Assembly: GCA_031549525.1 (NCBI GenBank)
Contig: JAVBPQ010000180.1
Location: forward strand, 1-29,105
Direction of reading: 5' to 3'
Source of the DNA: WQUF01 sp031549525
GTDB lineage: Bacteria > Bacillota > Clostridia > Clostridiales > Clostridiaceae
DNA: 29,105 bases
The notes under the pieces were generated by a model, which made no database searches, was not told the origin of the DNA, and was given only the letters and a program-made list of their open reading frames with translations. Positions 15,324 through 21,997 of the stretch are shown here, one piece after another. The translations under genes and the position numbers were made by a program. Each line of letters begins with the position of its first letter. The stretch's first letter is position 1.

Positions 15324-16148
15324 TTAGGGAATTCTATTTTCGCACGGAACATTTACCTGGCATTTGCCACATCCATATCTTGGGTTATGTTTTTCTAAAA
15401 CCTTATTTATAAAATCTGAACATTTTTTATGATCTTTTCCTGTTTCTCTATCTATAGCAGAAGCTGGGCAATTTTTTGCACATTTTCCGCACATGGTGCA
15501 ATATTCATATATATCCTTATATTTTCTATCATTCTTTTCAAAAGAAAGTGTGGTTATAAGGCTTCCAAATCTTCCTGCTACACCTTTTTCTGTTATTAGG
15601 CCTTTTGATAAACCAAATGTTCCAAGACCGCATACAAAAGCTACGTGCCTTTCAGACCAATTGCTGGTATAGGATAATTTTTTATCCCTATAGTTTATTT
15701 CTTTTCCTAATGCTCCAAACCATCTAGGATCATAAGATGGCACTACACATTTATAACCTGAATTTTCTATTTCGAGTTTTAAATAAAGAGATAATTCCTT
15801 TATAAAAGCTTGACCTTCGATGCGACCATGTAACCATTCATAGGATGGCCATGACATATCGTTTTTATTTGTATTTCTCACTGTATCTGTAAAAGGCAAG
15901 AAGAAGGAAATAACTGTATTTGCATCGCAAAGCCATTCCCCTGGCATCATAAAATGCTCACCTATGGCTTTTTCATCCTTTAGTTCTTTAAAATATTCAT
16001 CCTTAGCTGATCCAAAGCTAAAAATAGGTTCTTCAAAGATTTTCATATTAGAAGATTCCCTCGATAAAGCAATAGGCTCTGGAACATAATTAAATTTTGA
16101 ATCATTTGTAAAATTAGCAGCTTTTTTCATTATGTCTTCTCTATCCAC
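15324..16148 (-). CDS. QueG-like protein with two [4Fe-4S] clusters
   Basis: A 274-residue protein. The start is GTG 16148, 5 bases after AGAGGTG; the overlapping ATG is out of frame and the next in-frame ATG is too far from the ribosome site. The C-terminal part has ferredoxin-type cysteines: C217, C220, C223, C227P (CTMCGKCAKNCP) and C243, C260, C263, C269 (CGKCQVNVPC). Before this is a segment FVCGLGTFGLSKGLITEKGVAGRFGSLIT (read as two halves) that matches the 'AGLGW.GK..l......GS....l.eI' region of epoxyqueuosine reductase QueG. It is about 100 residues shorter than QueG and lacks the C-terminal HEAT-like part, so it is more likely a member of the wider QueG/reductase-like group than the tRNA-modifying enzyme itself. 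Likely a cytoplasmic electron-transfer or reductase protein. Confidence 0.8.
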   Translation of the reverse strand: MDREDIMKKAANFTNDSKFNYVPEPIALSRESSNMKIFEEPIFSFGSAKDEYFKELKDEKAIGEHFMMPGEWLCDANTVISFFLPFTDTVRNTNKNDMSWPSYEWLHGRIEGQAFIKELSLYLKLEIENSGYKCVVPSYDPRWFGALGKEINYRDKKLSYTSNWSERHVAFVCGLGTFGLSKGLITEKGVAGRFGSLITTLSFEKNDRKYKDIYEYCTMCGKCAKNCPASAIDRETGKDHKKCSDFINKVLEKHNPRYGCGKCQVNVPCENRIP

Positions 16149-16217
16149 ATTTACACCTCTTTTAACATATCTATTTTAGTTTATTAAAATATAGAAAATA
16201 GAAATTAGTTTTAAAAA

Positions 16218-16769
16218 TCAAGATATAATTCCTCTATTAAATTTGCTTCTTTTAAAGCAATAAAAAACAACCATACCATTAAGTAATCCTAGTATAATTC
16301 CTGCTAAAACATCTGTCGTATAATGCATATTTAGATATATCCTTGAAATACCCATGAGTATTGCAAAGGAGAAGAATAAAATTGAGTACTTTTTAAAAAA
16401 TTTTGATAGTATAAAACATGCAGCAAAGGAAGAACTGGTATGTCCTGAAGGAAAAGAATAGGAGTTAAGTTTTGGTATTAGAAGGTCGATATTTAAAGTA
16501 TTATAAGGTCTTGGTCTTGCTACTATATTCTTTATAATTAAGTCGCATAAGATGTAATTTAATAAAAGTGCACATAATATTAAAAAGCCTAAGGTTTTTA
16601 ATTTTTTATCCTTAAAAACTATAAAAATAAGAGCTATTGCTATCCACATGATTCCTGCATTGCCAAGCCTTGATATTGTGATCATTATAGGGTTTAAAAA
16701 CCAAAACTGAAAGTTTTCATTTATATAATTTATAATAGAAATGTCTAAACTACTTACTAAAGCTAACAT
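16218..16769 (-). CDS. PAP2-family membrane phosphatase
   Basis: A 183-residue integral membrane protein with five or six hydrophobic segments and the complete PAP2 triad: KNIVARPRP (Lys80, Arg87, Pro88), SFPSGH (105-110, His110) and SRIYLNMHYTTD (Arg143, His149, Asp153). Such enzymes dephosphorylate lipid phosphates such as undecaprenyl pyrophosphate or phosphatidylglycerol phosphate on the outer face of the membrane; BcrC/UppP-like recycling of the cell-wall carrier lipid is one possibility. ATG 16769 follows AGGAGA at a longish spacing (about 12 bases). Its own promoter lies 40 bases upstream, and it may read through to the Fe-S protein gene 69 bases downstream. Confidence 0.92.
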   Translation of the reverse strand: MLALVSSLDISIINYINENFQFWFLNPIMITISRLGNAGIMWIAIALIFIVFKDKKLKTLGFLILCALLLNYILCDLIIKNIVARPRPYNTLNIDLLIPKLNSYSFPSGHTSSSFAACFILSKFFKKYSILFFSFAILMGISRIYLNMHYTTDVLAGIILGLLNGMVVFYCFKRSKFNRGIIS

Positions 16770-16809
16770 ATAAAAAAGGATTCTCCTATCTTTATTACAT
16801 TATAAATAT

Positions 16810-16838
16810 ATATTAACATTGATTTATGGATTTTTCAA
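16810..16838 (-). promoter_or_regulatory. Promoter of the PAP2 phosphatase gene
   Basis: Minus-strand TTGAAA (16838-16833), 17-base spacer, TAATAT (16815-16810) with a TGT extension just before the -10 box. Start expected near 16803. Confidence 0.65.
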
Positions 16839-16890
16839 AGGTTAAAATAATATTTAACATATTTAAATTATTAAATTTTTATAATTTATA

Positions 16891-16919
16891 TTGAAAAAAA
16901 TTAGAATATATGTTATACT
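16891..16919 (+). promoter_or_regulatory. Upstream promoter (P1) of the 17.0-17.5 kb unit
   Basis: TTGAAA (16891-16896), 17-base spacer, TATACT (16914-16919). A transcript from here would carry about 330 bases of leader before the 17256 gene; an 8-bp inverted repeat CAATATTC/GAATATTG (16971-17001) lies between it and the second promoter. Confidence 0.6.
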
Positions 16920-17011
16920 TATTAATAGCTAATAAATTTTTGTTAGAATATGTAATTACATAGAAACTGACAATATTCCCATAAATTAAGGATGAATATT
17001 GACTTATTATA

Positions 17012-17041
17012 TTGATATAACAAAATTATATTAAATATAAT
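17012..17041 (+). promoter_or_regulatory. Downstream promoter (P2) of the 17.0-17.5 kb unit
   Basis: TTGATA (17012-17017), 18-base spacer, TATAAT (17036-17041). It would start a transcript near 17048, right at the beginning of the less AT-rich, repeat-bearing RNA candidate. Confidence 0.6.
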
Positions 17042-17047
17042 TCAATA

Positions 17048-17186
17048 TTTGCATAAAATGTGCTAGTGCCAACGTGTTAGTGCCAATGCCAAGAGCCATA
17101 CAGGTTGAATTGAGCTTAGTGCAAAGTGCCAATATCTAGGCCAATGCAGCCTTGAAATGTCATTAAATGACTTTTTAAGGCTTTTT
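17048..17186 (+). ncRNA. Candidate structured leader RNA or sRNA with GCCAA repeats
   Basis: No credible reading frame covers this segment, yet its composition is clearly less AT-rich than its surroundings. It begins at a good promoter (P2) and ends at a strong terminator. It holds five GCCAA boxes, three of them as AGTGCCAA (starts near 17065, 17080 and 17125). Near the 3' end TCTAGGC (17135-17141) can pair with GCCTTGA (17149-17155), using the same bases as the left arm of the terminator, so the two folds exclude each other as in attenuators and riboswitches. It precedes the small protein gene at 17256. It does not match a riboswitch class I can name. It could be a stand-alone ~140-base RNA or a termination-controlled leader. 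Confidence 0.5.
17148..17186 (+). terminator. Intrinsic terminator ending the leader RNA
   Basis: The left arm AGCCTTGAAATGTCA pairs with TGACTTTTTAAGGCT (17168-17182) around a TTAAA loop, with one mismatch and one G-T pair, followed by TTTT. It lies 70 bases upstream of the 17256 start codon, so read-through would decide that gene's expression. Confidence 0.8.
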
Positions 17187-17255
17187 ATGCGCAATCTATT
17201 GAGCTTTATAAAATATGAGATAAGGGATAATAATTATTGATAGGGGTTTGAGGAA

Positions 17256-17534
17256 ATGGGTAGAGTTATAGTAACAAAGAATCAAAAGAGAAATATTTTA
17301 AATACAATGCAAGTAGTGCATGACATAACTCGCAAAGGATATGTGCATGGATTGAATGATCAGGAATATAATTTGCTTTTATCATCAATTTTCTATATAA
17401 GCGATGTGATAGCACAATTAAGCGTTGAAGATGATATTAAGGATAAAAAAATATTAGAAGATACAAAAATATTAGAAGATACAAAAATATTAGAAGATAC
17501 AAAAATATTAGATAATGAAATGGCCATGGAATAA
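17256..17534 (+). CDS. Small hypothetical protein with ILEDTK repeats
   Basis: A 92-residue protein I do not recognise. ATG 17256 has TAGGGG nine bases upstream (the nearer GAGG is too close). The first ~60 residues (QKRNILNTMQVVHDITRK, then LNDQEYNLLLSSIFYISDVIAQL) predict two or three amphipathic helices without membrane segments. From about residue 63 comes KKILEDT repeated as ILEDTK three full times plus a partial copy, then a short acidic tail. It sits downstream of the leader RNA with its terminator/antiterminator, and converges on the helicase gene, whose stop is 11 bases away. Its terminator hairpin overlaps its own stop codon. The ordered leader and ribosome site support it being a real gene, but function is unknown. 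Confidence 0.65.
   Translation: MGRVIVTKNQKRNILNTMQVVHDITRKGYVHGLNDQEYNLLLSSIFYISDVIAQLSVEDDIKDKKILEDTKILEDTKILEDTKILDNEMAME
17447..17512 (+). repeat. Tandem 18-bp repeat (about 3.6 copies)
   Basis: AAAAATATTAGAAGATAC repeats at 17447, 17465 and 17483 without a mismatch, followed by a partial copy from 17501. Perfect identity suggests recent expansion; a change in copy number would add or remove six residues in frame. Confidence 0.9.
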
Positions 17535-17552
17535 TCCATAGCCTTTAATTTT
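17522..17552 (+). terminator. Terminator overlapping the stop of the 17256 gene
   Basis: GGCCATGG (17522-17529) pairs with CCATAGCC (17536-17543) with one mismatch, followed by TTTAATTTT. The TAA stop (17532-17534) is in the loop; the T-tail overlaps the end of the helicase gene on the other strand. Confidence 0.6.
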
Positions 17553-19896
17553 GCCAAAATTTTATTATCTCTTCTTTTAGCCTCTCTGATTTTTCTATTA
17601 TTAAAAATGATTTTAAATGCTCTAAGAATAATTTTTTATAGTTAAAATAGCTATACCTTTCATCTAGCAATATTATTATCCCTTTATCCTCCATAGTCCT
17701 TATAACTCTGCCTGCAGCTTGAAAGACCTTTATTATGCCAGGGTACATATATGCATAGAGATATCCTTTGGAATTTTTATTTTGAAAAAAATCTTTTATT
17801 AAATCCCTTTCAATATTAAGCTTAGGTATTCCAACACTTACAATCATAGCCCCGATTAATCTATCTCCCTTTAAATCTATTCCTTCTGAAAACATACCCC
17901 CAAGAACGCAAAATCCAAGATGTGTTCTATCTGGATTAGGTGAAAAAAAGTTTAAAAAACTTTCTTTTTCTTCTTCACCTAAATTTTGAGTTTGAATTAT
18001 AGTTTTAAAATCACTGTATGTACTTATAAAATCATCATATATTGTATTCATATATTCATAAGATGGAAAAAACACCATATAATTTCCAAGCTTTGAATTT
18101 GCCATAGCATTTATATATTCTGATATCCTCTTTATAGATAAATTTCTTGCATTGAATCTAGCATCTATATCTTTGCAGATTATTATCCTTCTGTTTTCAT
18201 AGGGAAATGGATTAGGTATCCTTATAAGCATATCTTTTTCATCCTTCCCAAGAAGGTCCATATGATAATCTATTGGAATTAAAGTTGCAGAAAATAGGAT
18301 GCTGCTTTTTCCTCTTTTTAAGCATTTTCTTATAAAATTGGAAGGGTCTATGCAATATAGCTTAAATATAAAGTCATCGTTTTCTTCACTGCAATAGATT
18401 ATATAATAATTTTTATCATATATCTCATATATTCTTAGAAAATTTAACATATTAAAATAAAAATTTATAAGAAAATCCTTCTCTTTAGATGTTTTCATAT
18501 TAAGAAAGCTCTCCTCAAGCTGTGATGTGACTTTTAAAACTATATCATATATGCTATTTTCCTCCTCTTTAAATATAAAAAAACCATCCTCCATGCATAG
18601 CTTTCTATATTCAATGAGCTTTTTATTTAGCATATTTATAGACTTTATAGAGAAATACTTTGAGTTTTTAGAAGCTTCTAATACTTCTTTTTTGCTTATT
18701 GCGCTAGAGTACATATCCCTTGTTCTATCTATTAAATTATGGCATTCATCTATTAAAAATACGTATTCTTCACATATGTTTTCAAAGAACCTCCTTAAAT
18801 ATACCCTCATATCAAAGAGATAATTATAATCACATATTATAAAATCTGCATAATTTGATAAATCAAGGGTAAGCTCAAAAGGACATATATTATATTTATT
18901 TGAATACTCTTCTATTAATTCATCAGTTAGATTTATATTGTTTTCTATTATCTCAAAGAGAACATCATTTATTTTATCAAAATAATCTATAGAAAGAGGG
19001 CAGCTTTCAGGATTGCATGTGCAATCTTTTTTAGGACATATTTTATCCTTTGCTCTTATTTTAATAAAACGCACTGACTTAGAGGATTTATTTATATTGA
19101 TGAGGGCATCCTCTGCTACTTTTGATGTTATATTTTTAGATGTAAGATAGAAAATCCTATGGCATAGACCTTCGCTCATGGCTTTTAGAGATGGAAATAT
19201 TGTAGAAATGGTCTTTCCTATGCCTGTAGGTGCTTCGCAAAATACATTGTTAGAATCCTTTATAGCTTTATAAACTCTTATAGCAAAATCTCTCTGACCT
19301 TTCCTATATTCTTTAAAGGGAAATTCTATTTTCTTTAATGATTCATTTCTATATAAGTCCCAGTTTATAGAAAAATTTACCCATTTAAAGTATTTTTCCA
19401 TTAGATCATCAAAAAAAACCTCAAGCTCATAGGAGGAAAAGGTAAACTCTAATATCCTTGTATCTTCGCTATTTATATTAAAATATGTAAGCTTTATATC
19501 TATTTTAGATAGATGGTTTTCTTTTAAGAGCATAAATGCATATACCTTTGCTTGTGCTAAATGTACAAAGTAAAAGTCTTCATCTATAAATTCAAGGGGC
19601 ATAGAGGTAGTCTTTATCTCTTCTATTTTATATCCTAAAAGATTTTTCCATATACCATCTGCTCTTCCTGAAACTTTTATTATAAAATTTTCATAATTAA
19701 CTTCATAACTTAAATAAACTTCTCTTTGGAATTCTTCTTTTTTGTAAGAATCCTGCAGTTTTTTATGGATTAAGCTTCCTTCTCTTATCCTAGATACCAC
19801 TTGACTAGATATCCCTTGAAATATATTATTTATGCTCCCTTTTTTAAAGATAAACTCAACAAGATATCTTGCTTGTACAGTTATGATTTCTTTCAT
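17545..19896 (-). CDS. PD-(D/E)XK nuclease-like/XPD-DinG-type helicase
   Basis: A 783-residue protein. ATG 19896 is preceded by GAGGG 5 bases upstream; the in-frame GTG at 19908 lies within the operator-like region. Residues 1-170 form a RecB/Cas4-like nuclease domain: GRADG (Asp80), EEIKTT (Glu93, Lys95) and QAKVYA (Gln115) are the PD-(D/E)XK set. The XPD/Rad3-type helicase follows: KGQRDFAIRVYKAI (Q-motif), Walker A APTGIGKT (222-229), a cysteine cluster C287, C292, C294, C299, C338 consistent with the XPD/DinG [4Fe-4S] cluster, DECH (383-386), and motif VI QAAGRVIRT near residue 740. Family members unwind 5' to 3' in repair. This nuclease-helicase fusion is known in Firmicutes but its role is poorly defined. 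Confidence 0.88.
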   Translation of the reverse strand: MKEIITVQARYLVEFIFKKGSINNIFQGISSQVVSRIREGSLIHKKLQDSYKKEEFQREVYLSYEVNYENFIIKVSGRADGIWKNLLGYKIEEIKTTSMPLEFIDEDFYFVHLAQAKVYAFMLLKENHLSKIDIKLTYFNINSEDTRILEFTFSSYELEVFFDDLMEKYFKWVNFSINWDLYRNESLKKIEFPFKEYRKGQRDFAIRVYKAIKDSNNVFCEAPTGIGKTISTIFPSLKAMSEGLCHRIFYLTSKNITSKVAEDALININKSSKSVRFIKIRAKDKICPKKDCTCNPESCPLSIDYFDKINDVLFEIIENNINLTDELIEEYSNKYNICPFELTLDLSNYADFIICDYNYLFDMRVYLRRFFENICEEYVFLIDECHNLIDRTRDMYSSAISKKEVLEASKNSKYFSIKSINMLNKKLIEYRKLCMEDGFFIFKEEENSIYDIVLKVTSQLEESFLNMKTSKEKDFLINFYFNMLNFLRIYEIYDKNYYIIYCSEENDDFIFKLYCIDPSNFIRKCLKRGKSSILFSATLIPIDYHMDLLGKDEKDMLIRIPNPFPYENRRIIICKDIDARFNARNLSIKRISEYINAMANSKLGNYMVFFPSYEYMNTIYDDFISTYSDFKTIIQTQNLGEEEKESFLNFFSPNPDRTHLGFCVLGGMFSEGIDLKGDRLIGAMIVSVGIPKLNIERDLIKDFFQNKNSKGYLYAYMYPGIIKVFQAAGRVIRTMEDKGIIILLDERYSYFNYKKLFLEHLKSFLIIEKSERLKEEIIKFWQN

Positions 19897-19906
19897 TTTG
19901 ACCCTC

Positions 19907-19934
19907 ACAATTAATATAGTATAATATTAATTGT
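19907..19934 (-). promoter_or_regulatory. Perfect 11-bp inverted repeat over the likely -10 box of the helicase gene
   Basis: ACAATTAATAT (19907-19917) and ATATTAATTGT (19924-19934) are exact inverted copies; the 6-base spacer reads TATACT on the minus strand, a good -10 box. It ends 3 bases before the ribosome site GAGGG. The matching -35 (CTAAAA) is weak, as in promoters that need an activator or are under repression. Confidence 0.5.
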
Positions 19935-19951
19935 ATTACATTTTAGTTAAC

Positions 19952-19985
19952 AAAAGGAAGCATCCTTGGGGAAAGGAATGCTTCC
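19952..19985 (-). terminator. Terminator of the small RNA candidate
   Basis: Minus-strand stem GGAAGCAT with ATGCTTCC, four inner pairs and one bulge, followed by TTTTG. It stands between two divergently read genes, where no coding gene needs a terminator, which supports a separate short RNA or an attenuator. Confidence 0.6.
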
Positions 19986-20028
19986 AGTGATTTATTTTGG
20001 TATAGGGTTTGAGGGGTTAAACCACTCA
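19952..20028 (-). ncRNA. Candidate two-hairpin small RNA with C-rich loops
   Basis: On the minus strand a promoter (20062-20034) predicts a start at about 20027. From there the RNA would form a first hairpin (20027-20011; arms GAG.GGT and ACC.CTC with a TTA loop), a ~25-base unpaired linker (20010-19986), and a second, longer hairpin (19985-19956) with an 8-bp base stem GGAAGCAT/ATGCTTCC plus inner pairs and a TCCCC loop, ending in TTTT. That is a complete small-RNA design in about 76 bases, with no reading frame. Exposed C-rich stretches (ACCCCTC, TTTCCCC) could pair with ribosome-binding sites. Since the helicase gene lies downstream on the same strand, it could also be an attenuated leader. 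Confidence 0.45.
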
Positions 20029-20033
20029 GTTAT

Positions 20034-20062
20034 ATTTTATCATAAATAAAATTATTAGACAA
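20034..20062 (-). promoter_or_regulatory. Promoter of the small RNA candidate
   Basis: Minus-strand TTGTCT (20062-20057), 17-base spacer, TAAAAT (20039-20034). The predicted start coincides with the first base of the 5' hairpin. Confidence 0.5.
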
Positions 20063-20095
20063 TATAAGTCATTTTATTTTATAAAGGAGGATAAA

Positions 20096-20866
20096 ATGGT
20101 AGATAGTCATGTGCATACAAAAAAATTTTCTTGTGATTCTTTAATTAAAATTGAAGAATATTTACAAAAAAGGCAGGAGGATGATCTTAAGATTGTAATA
20201 ACTGAGCATATGGATTTAGAATATATGTCACAAGGGGTATTTGTTTTTAATCCAAAAGAATATTTTAATCATTATGATAAATTTAAGAAAAACAACATCC
20301 TATTAGGAATTGAAATTGGTATGAGTGAAACATTTTTTAGTGAAAATATGGAAATAATAAGGCAAAATCCATTTGATTTCGTCTTAGCATCAGTTCATTT
20401 TGTAGGAGAATTTGATGTTGGATCTAATAGAAAATTTTATGAAAAAAAACAGAAAATTGATGCTTATAAAGAATATATAAATGAAACAATAAAATTAATT
20501 GATATTTACCAAAGTATTGATGCACTTGCACATTTCGATTTTGTAGCAAGGTACTCACCCTATGAAGACAAAGAACTATACTTTGATGACACTAAGGAAG
20601 AAATATCTAATTTGTTTACTAAAATGATTATGAGGGGAATTGTTTTGGAATTTAATACAAAAAGATTAACCAATGATATCAGTGTACGTGAATACATTAA
20701 ATTTTTAAAACTTTATAAAGAATTGGGTGGTATGTATGTAACGACAGGTTCTGATGCACACTATTTAGATAATATAGCATATAAGTTTGATTTAGCATAT
20801 AAAATTTTAAGCCATTTAGGGCTTAAAGCTGTATATTTTAAAAATAGAAATATGGAATATATTTAA
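20096..20866 (+). CDS. PHP-domain phosphatase, histidinol-phosphatase-like
   Basis: A 256-residue metal-dependent phosphoesterase of the PHP family. Metal-binding motifs are present in order: DSHVHTKKFSCDS at residues 3-15, ITEHMD at 35-40, Glu in GIEIGMSE near 77, ASVHFVGEFDVG near 100, ALAHFDF near 143, and SDAHYLDNIAYKFD near 220. This pattern is that of HisJ/HisK-type histidinol-phosphate phosphatases (about 260 residues). No other histidine-biosynthesis genes are near, so the substrate may differ. AAAGGAGG is 6 bases upstream of ATG 20096. The lipoprotein gene follows 45 bases later without a terminator, so the two could be co-transcribed. Confidence 0.88.
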   Translation: MVDSHVHTKKFSCDSLIKIEEYLQKRQEDDLKIVITEHMDLEYMSQGVFVFNPKEYFNHYDKFKKNNILLGIEIGMSETFFSENMEIIRQNPFDFVLASVHFVGEFDVGSNRKFYEKKQKIDAYKEYINETIKLIDIYQSIDALAHFDFVARYSPYEDKELYFDDTKEEISNLFTKMIMRGIVLEFNTKRLTNDISVREYIKFLKLYKELGGMYVTTGSDAHYLDNIAYKFDLAYKILSHLGLKAVYFKNRNMEYI

Positions 20867-20911
20867 GGATAGATTTTATTTTTATAAAAAAGATAAAGAG
20901 GAGGAGAAAAT

Positions 20912-21871
20912 ATGAAAAAATCTATGATTTTCCTTTTGGTTTTTATAATGTTTATATCATTTTCTGGATGTAAAAAGGATAATGGTAAAGAAAGTGATAA
21001 AACATCCAAAACCCAGAGTGCAGAGGCTGATAAAACTACTGATGAGGAAGATAATGAAGAAGATGACACAGAAAAAGCGAATACTACAAAGAAGAAAAAC
21101 ACTAAATTAACTGTTGAGGATATAATCTCAGACTCTATTGCAAATGCTGGTGATATAGAGAGCTATGATCTTAATTTAGATATAAATTCTCCCATGACCT
21201 TTATGGGATTTCCGGTGACTTTTACTAGTGTAACAACAGGGACAGCTTTTATAAATCCTATGAAGATGATGACAGAGACACAATCTGTAGTAAAAAATGT
21301 GAGTAAAACTAATTCCATTTCTTATATGGAAAAATCAGGGGATTCCATGTATGTGTATTCAAAGCTAAACAATGATGATTGGAAAAAACAAGAGATTGGA
21401 AGCAAGAGCAATCAATTTAATGTTTTAGACATGGTGTCTCTTTGCCTTGAGAGTATAGAGAATCTTGATTTAGGCGAAGAAGATGAAGTAGATGGCGAAG
21501 GTACTTATGTAATAGAAGGCTCTATAAGCGGAGAATCTATGGAAAAGATAGTAAAGCAATCAGGGCTTTTAAATAATCTATCTTCATTAGGTGGCGGTGC
21601 CGATGTAGATCTAGAAGGTATATATGATGATTTAGGTGATATGAATCTCAAGCTTTGGATTCAAAAGGATACATTTTATCCTGTTCAATATGAAATGGAC
21701 ATGACAGAGATCGTAATTAAGATCTTTGATAGGATGAAAGAAGCAGGAACCTCACCATCTGGAGCTATGCTCAATAATTTAAAGGTTAAGAGCTTTAATA
21801 TTGTAACTAAATTATCTAATTTTAATAATGCAGAAGATTTTGATATTCCAAAGGATGCAAAAAATGCTTAG
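20912..21871 (+). CDS. Lipoprotein of unknown function (DUF6612/LppX-like)
   Basis: A 319-residue lipoprotein. The signal peptide ends in lipobox FSGC (Cys20), followed by a long acidic and Lys/Thr-rich linker (about residues 21-67: DEEDNEEDDTEK, NTTKKKNTK) that would span the cell wall. The folded part begins near residue 70 and reads like the half-barrel lipoproteins of the DUF6612/LolA-LppX sort: IESYDLNLDIN, a Met-rich segment MTETQSVVKNV, SYMEKSGDSMYVYSKL and LKLWIQKDTFYPVQYEMDM. Such proteins hold hydrophobic ligands in actinobacteria; in Firmicutes the function is unknown. Ribosome site AGGAGGAG lies 7 bases before ATG 20912. A strong terminator follows at 21901. Confidence 0.82.
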   Translation: MKKSMIFLLVFIMFISFSGCKKDNGKESDKTSKTQSAEADKTTDEEDNEEDDTEKANTTKKKNTKLTVEDIISDSIANAGDIESYDLNLDINSPMTFMGFPVTFTSVTTGTAFINPMKMMTETQSVVKNVSKTNSISYMEKSGDSMYVYSKLNNDDWKKQEIGSKSNQFNVLDMVSLCLESIENLDLGEEDEVDGEGTYVIEGSISGESMEKIVKQSGLLNNLSSLGGGADVDLEGIYDDLGDMNLKLWIQKDTFYPVQYEMDMTEIVIKIFDRMKEAGTSPSGAMLNNLKVKSFNIVTKLSNFNNAEDFDIPKDAKNA

Positions 21872-21900
21872 CTTCATAAAAGATAAATGATAAAATATAT

Positions 21901-21930
21901 GTGGTGATTTGAGAAATTGCCACTTTTTTT
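21901..21930 (+). terminator. Terminator after the lipoprotein gene
   Basis: GTGGTGATTT and AAATTGCCAC form a 10-bp stem (two G-T pairs) around a three-base loop, followed by seven T. Confidence 0.88.
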
Positions 21931-21962
21931 ATAGTTTATTATTCACTGTTCTGATAAACTAT
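21931..21962 (+). promoter_or_regulatory. Perfect 9-bp inverted repeat upstream of the aminopeptidase gene
   Basis: ATAGTTTAT (21931-21939) and ATAAACTAT (21954-21962) are exact inverted copies with a 14-base spacer, 36 bases before the start at 21998. No clear promoter was found beside it. It may be an operator or an RNA stem. Confidence 0.4.
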
Positions 21963-21997
21963 TTAAGATTAATACTTTAAAAAGAGGAGTCAATTTT

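Noticed and set aside
17063..17145. Sigma-54 promoters on the minus strand (TTGGCAC boxes)
   Set aside because: The boxes match the -24 element, but no GC element follows at the required 10-base GG-to-GC spacing in any copy.
17040..17190. c-di-GMP-II riboswitch
   Set aside because: Only a superficial resemblance (GAGCTTAGTGCAA-like segment). The order of conserved boxes and pairings of that class could not be fitted.
20863..21102. Ser-rich open frame opposite the lipoprotein gene
   Set aside because: It is the antisense reading of the acidic/Lys-rich linker codons of the lipoprotein and has no expression signals.
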